Source of the DNA: a virus
DNA length: 58,846 bases
Reading direction: 5' to 3' (one strand)
IMG/VR virus record: IMGVR_UViG_3300047547_000066
Coordinates: 1-58,846 of that record
In this document: piece by piece, positions 28,701 through 37,405 of the stretch
Layout: each line of letters opens with the position of its first letter
How positions within the stretch are numbered: the stretch's first letter is position 1
Notes under the pieces: model-generated
The model's database searches: none
What the model saw: only the letters and a program-made list of their open reading frames with translations
Told to the model about the DNA's origin: nothing
Position numbers and translations under genes: made by a program

Positions 28701-29482
28701 AGAATAATGCCTTTAAGTTTACCTATCACACTACCAACACCACTAGAACCAATTACACCATCAATGGTTTGTGTAACAGCTTTATCAATACCAGTCTTAC
28801 CAATAATATCAAACACTTTCTTGGTACCAGCATTCAAGATCATGGACTTGATTGCATCTTTACCTGCACCTGAACGTATTAACTGAATCATATCCCATGC
28901 GTTCTTAAAGTTCTTTAGAGGATCACCAGGTATTACAATGTTTGGATCGACTTGTGGGATTTGATATGATTCCCATGACTCATATGTAAAACTAACTCTA
29001 AATGTTACAGGCATTCTTGAATCAACAGATAGTTGAACATCATCAACAATTTTAGGATATACATTGTTGAGTATTGTTACATATGTAACATTCTTGGCAT
29101 TATCCACGTTGTATATCGCCATCTGATCTGCTGTATATGAAATAGGATACCTAAACATGCCACCTTTACTGAGAACTGGTGCCATTGTCCAGTCATCAAA
29201 AAACTTCTTAATAGTCATGTTTGAGTCACTATACATAGTCATTGTAACTGACCCATACATCTTATCATATACAGCTTCACGATTGAGACCTGCGTCCTTT
29301 ACCATCTGTGTTGCTAATGCAAACTCAGGTATTGAAACACTTTCAATATAGAATGGTATTGTCTCCAACACACTGGTTGATTGTGCTAGGTATACTGGAG
29401 GTATAACATTGCAGAAGAAATGCGACGACTTGGCAACACCATTGCGTTTTATGGTTGAAACAAACTGGTTAAATTGTGTCAT
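28697..29482 (-). CDS. tail tube-type protein, probably gp54 (tube initiator)
   Basis: 261 aa. The region ESVSIPEFALATQ...SVTMTMYSDS, then KKFFDDW and YPKIVDDVQLSVDSR, VTFRVSFTYESWE is the gp19/gp54 tube fold of T4-type phages. The extra C-terminal 60 residues and position beside gp26 favour gp54 (baseplate-tube junction) over gp19. The start at 29482 overlaps the preceding stop by ATGA. Confidence 0.8.
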   Translation of the reverse strand: MTQFNQFVSTIKRNGVAKSSHFFCNVIPPVYLAQSTSVLETIPFYIESVSIPEFALATQMVKDAGLNREAVYDKMYGSVTMTMYSDSNMTIKKFFDDWTMAPVLSKGGMFRYPISYTADQMAIYNVDNAKNVTYVTILNNVYPKIVDDVQLSVDSRMPVTFRVSFTYESWESYQIPQVDPNIVIPGDPLKNFKNAWDMIQLIRSGAGKDAIKSMILNAGTKKVFDIIGKTGIDKAVTQTIDGVIGSSGVGSVIGKLKGIIL

Positions 29483-30078
29483 AAGTATTTGCTTGTATCT
29501 GACCAAACAACTTGTTTATTGATGTAAGACATTCCTGTACCTGTGTTGAAACGTTCAACTGGTAATAGAACTGCATTGAACCACTGTGTTGCTGGTATAA
29601 AAAGGAATTGTGACTGTACGTGATCTTTACGATATCGTTTGACAGCAGCATCAACTCCACGATATCTGCTGATTCCACTAATATATTGCCATTGTAGAGT
29701 TAATCGTGTTTTCTCATTGACTTTTGTGTTTGTAGAGAAATCCATTAGGCTGTTCAACAACGTTACTCTAACCTTAGGTGGCAAGTAATGGAAATTCAAT
29801 CCAGTGAATGTTTCTGCGTCTTGTGAAAAAGGAATAACCAATGGAAACGTATCATAGTATGGTAAGTCTTCTATACCCTTTGGGTGGTAGAAGTATAGGT
29901 ACATTTGACCTGGAATAAAGTAATCCTGCCGTCTAGCAGTATTAGACATTATTGAGTTGGGTGATACTGCATCACCCAAATACTTTATTTGATCAGCGAA
30001 CCATTGCTGACTCTTCCTAACAGAGTCTCGTCCATAGGTTCTTCGTTTTGCTAATTGGTCTAAATTTATACGTGCCAT
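29479..30078 (-). CDS. conserved structural-type protein of T4-like phages (199 aa)
   Basis: Contains YFIPGQMYLYFYHPKG, LPYYDTFPLVIPF and LNFHYLPPKVRVTLL, then FIPATQWFNAVLLPVE. I recognise the YYDxFPL...GLNxHYLPP pattern from distant T4-like phages, including marine ones, where it lies near structural genes. It is not T4 gp53 by sequence. Likely virion or assembly role. Confidence 0.75.
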   Translation of the reverse strand: MARINLDQLAKRRTYGRDSVRKSQQWFADQIKYLGDAVSPNSIMSNTARRQDYFIPGQMYLYFYHPKGIEDLPYYDTFPLVIPFSQDAETFTGLNFHYLPPKVRVTLLNSLMDFSTNTKVNEKTRLTLQWQYISGISRYRGVDAAVKRYRKDHVQSQFLFIPATQWFNAVLLPVERFNTGTGMSYINKQVVWSDTSKYL

Positions 30079-30095
30079 AATACTATTTAGTACAA

Positions 30096-33056
30096 TTAAT
30101 CAAAATCTAATGTCACTTTTTCTTCTGCATCCCAACCTATAGATTCCAAAATACCATTCAATGGTTTAAGGAATGCTTTTTCAAATTGAGTTTTGTAATC
30201 AATGTATTGGTGTAGGTTAAACTCATCTGGTAGTTTGTTAACATATGCTATAACGTTCTCGTGGATTGTATTAGGCATCTTGAGTGCAACAAACTTTACC
30301 TTGTCGCCATCGTTAATGAGTTGGTATTTGTTATCTAGACCTAGACGTTTCACTGTATGGTTATACAACAATGATCCACGAACATGAATAGGACATCCTT
30401 TAACATAGATGGATGCACTATTACTGTATGTAGTCATACCATTTACACCACGGGGAAATGATACCTCTGTATAGTCACATGCAAAGAATGACTTCTTGAT
30501 GTCTTTCACTTTTCTTTGCAGCTCAACTTCTGTACTGGACAGACATAGCTTCAGTGAATCCTTTAGAAAGTCTTTAACAACAGATGGAGTTGAAGATCGA
30601 ACAATCTCAATACCCATTACTTTCATTTTGGGTTCTTCATATCGTACACCTTCAGTATACAAAATATCAAATGCATAGCGTTTCTTTGCAACGAAAATAA
30701 TGGATGGACCAATACACTCGAGCTTAAAGAATATTTTGCATTTGTCTACACCTAGCGTATTAGCAAACGTTGTTAGCTTCTTATTCAGTGGAGGTGATAG
30801 AACATCAACTACAAACTTTTCTAGTTTATTAACAATCTGATGTTGATCTAGTCCTTTACATTGAGTATCAACAAATGATTGTACTGTAAAATATTGTGAG
30901 TTGTGTACTAGGATATCGTTAGCAAAGAAGTTATGGTTATCATCAACTTCAATGTCATATACATCAATCTCCTGGATACCAAGGTCAACAATTGTATAAG
31001 TTGATGTTCTAGGTATCAACTGCATATCAATGCTTATAACAACATCATCATTCAACATGTTAGCTGGACTAGCTGACAAGTATTCTGTTCCACGCTTAAC
31101 AATCACTGAATGATCTTCGGTGACAATAACAGATTTTCCACCTACAGTAATTTCATACATTCGCTTAGTCACGCGATGTTTCATTACATATTTGATTTGC
31201 TTCTGTTCAATACGTTCAGTCGTTGTATTGAATGATTTTGTTAGTATATTATCAACTGGCTTTACAAAGTTTCGAGTATTGACATCTTCATGAACACAAT
31301 CTGTAGTTATTGAGTCATACAGATCTGAGATTCTCATAAGTTGATCATTAACATACACTAATGTGTCGCCTACAACACTATCAGTATCCATATAGATAAC
31401 AGAATCACCTGTGCTTACCTTACTAAGCATTACATTCATTATGTCTGCTGTACGCTTAATGAACACCTGTCCAGTAGAAGTAATTGCTTCTGCCAATCTA
31501 AAGTCATAATATTTGAAGTGGCTAAGACCAGTAACACCAAAGAAAGAGTTTGCTGCTGTCTTATATGCTTGCTGAGCAATGTCCAAAGCACGGTACTGAT
31601 CTTCCGGTGCATGTAGACGCTTTAATTCAAGCATCTTGTTCTTTGTTTCCTTACGTAAATTGAACATGCGTTCAACTAAGATTGGAATAAACCCTTTGAT
31701 ATCAGTCCGTGTCAACAATCCATTTGCTGACAGAATATGCCCCTCTGGTACATGACCAATGTGTTTACCGTCCAGTATATCCTGGATGTTGAAATCTAAC
31801 ATATCAACAACACACTCTGGGGATATGTTATTTTGCATCATGATGCTAGGATACAGAGACGTTGCATCAATACTCACTGTCCACCCATACTTTCCAGGTA
31901 CTGGATCATGAACGTAAGCACCAACAATCTTATGCTTTTCATTACGTTCTTTATCCAATTCCTCAACAATGTCATTGTCAAGAAAGTAGTTATAGATGAT
32001 GCTTTCCCATAGACGCATTGCCGACAATACATCATCAAATTGACACTTAGCAATGAACCCTAATTGCATTGCTAACCGTACGTGCAACATCTTCAACTCC
32101 AATTTATGGAGTAGCATTGTATCAATTGCATTGTAAAAAACAAAAGTTTCCCAATGGTTCGTATAACTATCTTTGAATGAATCACCTGGTAGTTCAACCT
32201 TACGCTCACCTAGTTCATAATCAGCAATGAAATCTAGCTTGAATGATTCTTTGCTACCAGGGTTGAACTTTTTATAGATGTCCAGTGAGTCAAGGTGAGT
32301 GATCCCCAGAATATCATATGTGTGCTTTACATCATCTTCCATCTGTATGGTACGAGGCTTAACAACTCGCCAAGGTGATAGGAATTTGACTGCGGCTTCA
32401 CCTAACACATTTTTTATACGATTAACAATGTATGGGATATCGAATGTTTCACTGTTCCAGCCACTGATAATATCAATTCGCTCAGTTGCAAAGAACATAA
32501 GGAAATCTTTGAGCATTAACTTTTCAGTCTCAAATACTCGAACTTCAACATTAGGAATGTCGGTATAGATCTTGTTATCTTTTGATATAGGTTTTTGTGA
32601 CCAAACAACCATACGTTTGGTGTTGTGTTCCATCATTGTAATCAATAGGATTTCTTCCAATGCATGATCGGGAGATGGAAACCCTGTACTATTCTCACCT
32701 ACTCGAGTCTCAATATCAAAGAACCATATTTTTGTAATATAGTAGTCCCAATCAATATCACCTTTGAATGTATTGCCTGTAAATTGTCTTGTGATGTCTT
32801 TACAACCATAGATATCAAACCCATGAAGATCTTTGTGATCTTCAACGAAAGTCTTCATGGATTCAATAGAGTCAAACTCACGCTTCTTTACAGGAACATT
32901 GGATTTAAAGACATGATACTTTGCATCTTGTTCTTGAGATTTGACAAACAGATGTGGTCTATATGGAATTTTTTCTTGTACAGGAATTCCTTTATCGTAT
33001 CCACGATAAAGTACATAGTTTCCTCGAGTCTCAATGTTTGTATAGAATTTGCTCAT
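30096..33056 (-). CDS. 43: family B DNA polymerase (gp43-like) with mini-intein
   Basis: 986 aa before splicing, about 826 after. Exonuclease motifs: FFDIETRVG, SGWNSETFDIPYI and YNAIDTMLLHK. Polymerase motifs: A SIDATSLYPSIMMQ, B KTAANSFFGVTG, C YMDTD-S, the last interrupted by a 160-residue intein. The C-terminus ends EEKVTLDFD, a clamp-binding-like tail. This is the replicative polymerase that works with the gp45 clamp coded nearby. First gene of a run that continues into the tail genes, which is unlike T4. Confidence 0.97.
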   Translation of the reverse strand: MSKFYTNIETRGNYVLYRGYDKGIPVQEKIPYRPHLFVKSQEQDAKYHVFKSNVPVKKREFDSIESMKTFVEDHKDLHGFDIYGCKDITRQFTGNTFKGDIDWDYYITKIWFFDIETRVGENSTGFPSPDHALEEILLITMMEHNTKRMVVWSQKPISKDNKIYTDIPNVEVRVFETEKLMLKDFLMFFATERIDIISGWNSETFDIPYIVNRIKNVLGEAAVKFLSPWRVVKPRTIQMEDDVKHTYDILGITHLDSLDIYKKFNPGSKESFKLDFIADYELGERKVELPGDSFKDSYTNHWETFVFYNAIDTMLLHKLELKMLHVRLAMQLGFIAKCQFDDVLSAMRLWESIIYNYFLDNDIVEELDKERNEKHKIVGAYVHDPVPGKYGWTVSIDATSLYPSIMMQNNISPECVVDMLDFNIQDILDGKHIGHVPEGHILSANGLLTRTDIKGFIPILVERMFNLRKETKNKMLELKRLHAPEDQYRALDIAQQAYKTAANSFFGVTGLSHFKYYDFRLAEAITSTGQVFIKRTADIMNVMLSKVSTGDSVIYMDTDSVVGDTLVYVNDQLMRISDLYDSITTDCVHEDVNTRNFVKPVDNILTKSFNTTTERIEQKQIKYVMKHRVTKRMYEITVGGKSVIVTEDHSVIVKRGTEYLSASPANMLNDDVVISIDMQLIPRTSTYTIVDLGIQEIDVYDIEVDDNHNFFANDILVHNSQYFTVQSFVDTQCKGLDQHQIVNKLEKFVVDVLSPPLNKKLTTFANTLGVDKCKIFFKLECIGPSIIFVAKKRYAFDILYTEGVRYEEPKMKVMGIEIVRSSTPSVVKDFLKDSLKLCLSSTEVELQRKVKDIKKSFFACDYTEVSFPRGVNGMTTYSNSASIYVKGCPIHVRGSLLYNHTVKRLGLDNKYQLINDGDKVKFVALKMPNTIHENVIAYVNKLPDEFNLHQYIDYKTQFEKAFLKPLNGILESIGWDAEEKVTLDFD
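30900..31379 (-). mobile_element. mini-intein in DNA polymerase motif C (160 aa, no endonuclease)
   Basis: Begins with Ser in SVVGDTLVYVND (block A), has TEDHSVIV (block B, TxxH), VYDIEVDDNHNFFAN (block F) and ends DILVHN before Ser (block G plus Ser+1). Removal restores YMDTD-SQYFTV, the normal motif C. No LAGLIDADG or HNH domain fits in 160 residues, so it is a mini-intein that can splice but not home. Ser at position 1 instead of Cys is less common. Confidence 0.93.
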
Positions 33057-33499
33057 CAGTAAAATATATGATTATCAATAACAATCTTGGGTGATTTTTT
33101 CCAACCAGGATCAACTGTTTTGTTGTGGAAGCTCAGTGCTCCCCTTGTTGGATCTGTTGTCTTTCCCATTATAACATCATATGCCAGTACCTTTATCTTT
33201 TTATACAAAGATACATTTGATATAACAGGTGGATTCTGAGTCCATGAAAATTGATTGCGTTGGTACACTACACCGCATAGCGATGATGAGTACCTACCAG
33301 AGTCAACTCGATTGAGTGTAACGTGTGCAACAGCAAGTTGACCACGTAGAGATTCGCTACGTGCTTCATGGTATATGTTTTTTGCAAGACACTCAACCTT
33401 ATGTTTTAGTTCTTTCTCATGTACATATGGAACATCGTCTGCACCAAGTGAAGTAGATTGAGTATAACAAAATATTAACAATAGAAGAAGAATACGCAT
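33056..33499 (-). CDS. exported cell-wall hydrolase, SleB type
   Basis: 147 aa with a signal peptide (MRILLLLLIFCYTQSTSL). Then CLAKNIYHEARSES, GQLAVAHVTLNRVDSGRY and FSWTQNP, and GALSFHNKTVDP: the Hydrolase_2/SleB pattern with the catalytic Glu in YHEAR. It probably cuts peptidoglycan glycan strands. With its own export signal it could be an endolysin or entry enzyme. Confidence 0.9.
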   Translation of the reverse strand: MRILLLLLIFCYTQSTSLGADDVPYVHEKELKHKVECLAKNIYHEARSESLRGQLAVAHVTLNRVDSGRYSSSLCGVVYQRNQFSWTQNPPVISNVSLYKKIKVLAYDVIMGKTTDPTRGALSFHNKTVDPGWKKSPKIVIDNHIFY

Positions 33500-33513
33500 A
33501 GAAGTTTCCTAAG

Positions 33514-33538
33514 AAAAAGGGGCACCGTAGTGCCCCTT
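33514..33538 (-). terminator. rho-independent terminator
   Basis: On the minus strand AAGGGGCAC-TACG-GTGCCCCTT followed by TTTC, downstream of the Hsp20 gene. Confidence 0.85.
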
Positions 33539-33561
33539 GCAGCTACAGATTATGATTACGA

Positions 33562-33975
33562 TTACGTAATTGCAATCGATAGCGGTTTATGCGCTTCTGG
33601 AATAATTTCGTCTAGTGTAATTGTTAATAGACCGTCAGAAACGCTAGCAGATCGAACATTGACATTTTCCCGTAAGGTAAAAGTCCGTTTAAACGACCTG
33701 TTACTGATACCATTGTAAACGTATACTGATGTATCACTAAGTTTATCAGGTTTGTTACCTACAATGATTAACTTATTGCCATCTAGTGATATTTCAATAT
33801 CATTTCGTGTAAACCCAGCAACTGCTAGGATAATTTGATATTGATTATCTTTGACCTTTACAATGTCATGTGGTGGATATTTAGATTGAGAAAGGGCTTT
33901 CTCAATATCACCGAAAGTTTTATCAAAACCAACCCAGAATTGGTTAGCATCTATCATAGAATGTAGTTTAGTCAT
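33562..33975 (-). CDS. small heat-shock protein (Hsp20/alpha-crystallin)
   Basis: 137 aa. N-terminal FWVGFDKTFGDIEKAL, then PPHDIVKVKDNQYQIILAVA, and GFTRNDIEISLDGNKLIIVG, with ISNRSFKRTFTLRENV and GLLTITLDEIIPEA: the complete alpha-crystallin domain of the IbpA class. Hsp20 genes are known in T4-like cyanophages and others; the product would hold unfolded proteins. The start at 33975 has AAGGAG, which is masked by a predicted hairpin (see ROSE element). Confidence 0.95.
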   Translation of the reverse strand: MTKLHSMIDANQFWVGFDKTFGDIEKALSQSKYPPHDIVKVKDNQYQIILAVAGFTRNDIEISLDGNKLIIVGNKPDKLSDTSVYVYNGISNRSFKRTFTLRENVNVRSASVSDGLLTITLDEIIPEAHKPLSIAIT

Positions 33976-34050
33976 ATAGTTACTCCTTAAAAAGCAAGTA
34001 GCGGTAGAACTTGAGGCGTCTACCAAACCATGCGCCCAAACGGCACGCAT
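33973..34050 (-). promoter_or_regulatory. ROSE-like RNA thermometer upstream of hsp20
   Basis: Three hairpins in the leader. (1) ATGCG...CGCAT; (2) GGTAGA...TCTACC; (3) TACTTGCTT-TTT-AAGGAGTA. In the third the ribosome site AAGGAG pairs with CTTGCTT, leaving one G bulged, which is the hallmark of ROSE elements (UUGCU against AGGA). Warming should open the stem and allow translation. Confidence 0.75.
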
Positions 34051-34063
34051 CTCTTACTAGGGA

Positions 34064-35293
34064 TTACCCTACTAATGTTTTCGAATCCCCATCCAAGTAT
34101 ATACCAGGCTTTGCATGATACATAACATCTTTATGAGGAGCAAAGTGTGTCTTTGCCCAGGTATCAACAACATTCTTGAATGTATCAGAGTGTTGACCGT
34201 ATATTTTACTACCAGGAACTAAAATTTTATGCTCAGGTGCAGCATTTTTATCTTTCCAGTGCTCAGGTTCTATACCATCAACTGACGGATCAGAAGAATG
34301 GTGGGATAGTTCATCGGATAAACCTTGGTGTATCGATTTAATAGCTTTAAACGACTTTGGTTTATTTAGATGTATGTGTACAACTGCATAATCACTTGAA
34401 TTGTGATGATCGGTTACAGTAGCATGATGGAACGATTCATTACTAGGTATTGCATCACTATCCATAGCATATGCTATGTGCTGCTCAAATGCATCATTAT
34501 CAGAATCTTCATCATACAGTTTTTGCTCTACAGCATTCTTATAAACTCTATCCCGTTTATTAACAGTGAATTTGTATGATGAATATTTTGGTTCGTTATT
34601 GCTTCCTTCATCGTCGTTTGTAGAATATGGTCGCAATGAAATTCTTGATATGGGTTCTTTAGCTTCGTTGTCACCTTTATGGGTCAACCAAGCAATATGA
34701 GTACCATGTTTTAGTTCATATGGTATATGTGTTTCATGTTGGTACGTATCAAACCGCATACATGACTGAGTTGGTATATCAGCGCCAAGATGCTTTTCAT
34801 GTGCACGAATACCCCATTCCGTTCCTTGACTCATACCAATAACATCATGTGGATGTTTGCTAATAACTACTTGTAGACTGTGAGTATCCATTTTAGCTTC
34901 ATCTGGATACGTTTTCCGGTGTTCTGCGTAGTTATCAATCAATTCCTTAGTAGCACCTGTCTTAGCAAGCGTTTTACCGATGCTAACGATTCTGCTGTGT
35001 TTATCAATAGCCATACCATTAAGGTAATCAATATGATTGTACCCATGTGAATTTAAGTGTGATTCAACAGCAGTTTTAGTTGGGTGTTCATAGTCACTAA
35101 GAGGAATTACAATTCTATCGTGATCACCAAATACATGACCAGATATAGAATTTGCTTCAGTTTTGTGTTCAGCAATATGGTTAGAAAACTTATCGTCAAC
35201 CATATTGACTTCACGCCGAGTCATCTCATGCTCATTCAACAGAACTTTGTTAATAGCTTCTAGCAAAGGTTTAGTGACATTGAAAACATTCAT
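34064..35293 (-). CDS. possible injected virion protein, paralogue of the 49317-51626 protein (409 aa)
   Basis: N-terminus MNVFNVTKPLLEAINKV is nearly the same as that of the ADP-ribosyltransferase next to it. The core (about residues 140-235) reads LQVVISKHPHDVIGMSQGTE, QSCMRFD, HGTHIAWLTH and PISRISLRPY, shared in order with the 769-aa protein. Conserved Cys and His residues (SCM, HGTH) could be catalytic. Very rich in His. Function unknown; the shared leader suggests common targeting, perhaps into the capsid. Confidence 0.7.
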   Translation of the reverse strand: MNVFNVTKPLLEAINKVLLNEHEMTRREVNMVDDKFSNHIAEHKTEANSISGHVFGDHDRIVIPLSDYEHPTKTAVESHLNSHGYNHIDYLNGMAIDKHSRIVSIGKTLAKTGATKELIDNYAEHRKTYPDEAKMDTHSLQVVISKHPHDVIGMSQGTEWGIRAHEKHLGADIPTQSCMRFDTYQHETHIPYELKHGTHIAWLTHKGDNEAKEPISRISLRPYSTNDDEGSNNEPKYSSYKFTVNKRDRVYKNAVEQKLYDEDSDNDAFEQHIAYAMDSDAIPSNESFHHATVTDHHNSSDYAVVHIHLNKPKSFKAIKSIHQGLSDELSHHSSDPSVDGIEPEHWKDKNAAPEHKILVPGSKIYGQHSDTFKNVVDTWAKTHFAPHKDVMYHAKPGIYLDGDSKTLVG

Positions 35294-35303
35294 TTTTATT
35301 TTA

Positions 35304-36125
35304 TTACCTTAACTCTCTTACAGAAAACTTATTAGACAATAACTCTTTATTGTATGTAGCCTTCCATACATACACAGGATCATCATAATGTTGAACTAAT
35401 GTTGGTCTAGGATTCAACTCAAACTTATGATTTGGTCCCAATAATACTTCTTCTTCATGAGATGCACCAGAATGTCCTACCATGGATGCAGCATTGGGTA
35501 TTTCACCATGAAAATTTAACTCTAAAACATGTCTTGCATGCGGCAACACAATTCCATGATGATCCGATTCATGATGCACTGATTCTGAATCTATATGCGT
35601 GAAACTAGAAGCAACATCAAAGTTTGTGCTCGTAGATGTAAACGATGGTAGATGTAGATGCTTAATTGGTCTTGATGAATTCCATTCAAACCCCGCAGTA
35701 GTAACTGGAGATTGTCTAATACCAGTGAATAACCTAATATGGTCAATGTTAGTAGAAGGAATAAGCGCAGATTTTATATTGTTTATGTGAGATTTAATAT
35801 GCTCAGGTATAGCAGAACCATTAACATGGTTCTCCCACATATGATGATTTATGTCAACTGAACCAGAACCACAATAATGATCAATAGAGTGGCTGATTCT
35901 GTTGTGTTGTTTATGTATTTTTAACAGATTGTGTATCTTACCAGCATCTGTGTCTGATATATCATAATCAGATGAGTTACCAGAAAATACTTCGTTAATG
36001 CTACCTAGTCTATGAAGACCAGCAATCAACACAAGAGGTCGAATATCAAAGTCTCGTCGCCAACTATTAGAAGCAACTTTATCTATTGCTTCTAATAATG
36101 GTTTAGGGACATTGAAAACGTTCAT
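35304..36125 (-). CDS. mono-ADP-ribosyltransferase (R-S-E type)
   Basis: 273 aa. The three marks of the family are in order: Arg in HIRLFTGIRQS, STS in LPSFTSTSTNFDVASSF, and the ExE end HEEEVLLGPNHKFEL. T4 carries Alt, ModA and ModB, which ADP-ribosylate host RNA polymerase and ribosomal proteins; the target here is unknown. N-terminus MNVFNVPKPLLEAIDKV matches the next gene. Alt is packaged in T4 virions, so delivery with the DNA is plausible. Overlaps regA by ATGA. Confidence 0.85.
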   Translation of the reverse strand: MNVFNVPKPLLEAIDKVASNSWRRDFDIRPLVLIAGLHRLGSINEVFSGNSSDYDISDTDAGKIHNLLKIHKQHNRISHSIDHYCGSGSVDINHHMWENHVNGSAIPEHIKSHINNIKSALIPSTNIDHIRLFTGIRQSPVTTAGFEWNSSRPIKHLHLPSFTSTSTNFDVASSFTHIDSESVHHESDHHGIVLPHARHVLELNFHGEIPNAASMVGHSGASHEEEVLLGPNHKFELNPRPTLVQHYDDPVYVWKATYNKELLSNKFSVRELR

Positions 36126-36538
36126 TGTTTCTTACCGAGTTTATACTTCTCAATGAGATCCCATTCGTGTTTCTCTTTGTATGGGACAACCTTGATAGAA
36201 CTCATTGATGCTTGATTTGCAATTGAAAGAGGAGACACAACTGTACAGAGTTTCCAGTCTTCAAGCAAAGAGATGATACGGTTACGTCTTGCAACATCTT
36301 CAAGGGTAATATCAGACTTCTTTCCATCCAATAGAAATGCTTCTTTGAAAGAAATAATGTAATATTTTCCTCGCTTATGCAAAATATGAGCACTTTGATA
36401 CAACATCTTTTGCTTTTTACTAGCAATTCCTATACGTGTCAAAGTTTCTTTTATTTTTAAAAAATCATCTGGTTGACTGAGAACAATTTCAACCATCTTC
36501 TCAGGAGTCCAGTCATATAGGATATCGCCATCAATCAT
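36122..36538 (-). CDS. regA: RegA translational repressor
   Basis: 138 aa. DDFLKIKETLTRIGIASKKQ, LYQSAHILHKRGKYYIISFK, DVARRNRIISLLEDWKLC and KEKHEWDLIEKYKLG all match the T4 RegA layout. RegA binds start regions of early mRNAs and lowers their translation. In T4 it lies directly after gene 62, as here. Overlaps gp62 by ATGA. Confidence 0.95.
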   Translation of the reverse strand: MIDGDILYDWTPEKMVEIVLSQPDDFLKIKETLTRIGIASKKQKMLYQSAHILHKRGKYYIISFKEAFLLDGKKSDITLEDVARRNRIISLLEDWKLCTVVSPLSIANQASMSSIKVVPYKEKHEWDLIEKYKLGKKQ

Positions 36539-36909
36539 CTTCTTCCACCTTTATTCAATATGGTTCGCAGTTCTAATAGTTGTTTATCATTGAATAGAGG
36601 TAGGACAGTAAGAGCTTTTGCATCGGAGTACCCATATGCTTCTTTGATCAATTCAATATCTTCTGGCATTGAATCTTTCTTAACCCACTTTCCCCACCTC
36701 TTTTTCTTTTCAACACTATTTAACCATAGATGGTATTGTTGTTGTTTTGGAATCTCGGGGTATTTGCTTAACTCATGCGCAATGAATACACAATCAACAT
36801 TGAATGATAATGCTTTGTTGATAACAAATGGCGTATAGTCTTTCTCATTTCCTTCAAAAATATCTTCTTTTGTTTCAGATATAGATTTAACAAAGTCAAA
36901 AGGTGTCAT
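36535..36909 (-). CDS. 62: clamp loader small subunit, gp62-like
   Basis: 124 aa. MTPFDFVKSISETKEDIF, DYTPFVINKALSF, YHLWLNSVEKKKRWGKW and YGYSDAKALTVLPLFND fit gp62. T4 gp62 is longer (187 aa). With gp44 it forms the 4:1 clamp loader. The start at 36909 is preferred because the longer frame overlaps the upstream gene. Confidence 0.9.
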   Translation of the reverse strand: MTPFDFVKSISETKEDIFEGNEKDYTPFVINKALSFNVDCVFIAHELSKYPEIPKQQQYHLWLNSVEKKKRWGKWVKKDSMPEDIELIKEAYGYSDAKALTVLPLFNDKQLLELRTILNKGGRR

Positions 36910-36910
36910 T

Positions 36911-37405
36911 TTAAAAGCACTCAAAACTGAATACACCATTGTGTACACATGGAAATAATTTAAGATCTAATGCAATTCGATATGTCCAGTCACATTCAAG
37001 CAATGAATCAAACAGTTTCAGCTCAGGTGGTAAACTAATCAATGATGCATCAAAACAGTTAATGATGTTTTTCATCATATTTGAATGTTGATCCATAGTC
37101 AATGGCAAGTCTTCTTCAACATCCAGAAACTTAGGCGTTGTTGCAACTATACTATAAACATCAGTTTTTGTTTCATCGAACGTTGCATCATCCATGATAT
37201 CAACATCAAATGCAAGATCTATGCGGATAAGATTTGGAAGGTAGCACAGATTAATATCATGATTTTCTATCCATCCTCTAGTAGCTAGAATGCTAGCATA
37301 GTTTATCGCTACTATATCTTTGTCATTCTCATAATCTATACATGCTGCACTCTTTTGAATGATAAGTGGAACAAACAAAGAATCAGTAAATGACTTTACT
37401 TCCAT
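36911..37405 (-). CDS. unknown protein inserted between clamp-loader genes (164 aa)
   Basis: MEVKSFTDSLFVPLIIQKSA, then AINYASILATRGWIENHD and LPNLIRIDLAFDVDIMDDA. No family recognised. It overlaps the end of gene 44 by 10 bp and ends one base before gene 62, so it is in the middle of a unit that is uninterrupted in T4. A replication-linked role is possible. Confidence 0.7.
   Translation of the reverse strand: MEVKSFTDSLFVPLIIQKSAACIDYENDKDIVAINYASILATRGWIENHDINLCYLPNLIRIDLAFDVDIMDDATFDETKTDVYSIVATTPKFLDVEEDLPLTMDQHSNMMKNIINCFDASLISLPPELKLFDSLLECDWTYRIALDLKLFPCVHNGVFSFECF

Noticed and set aside
32664-33062. Plus-strand 132-aa frame antisense to the polymerase
   Set aside because: The polymerase coding on the minus strand is unambiguous; no promoter or ribosome site on the plus strand.
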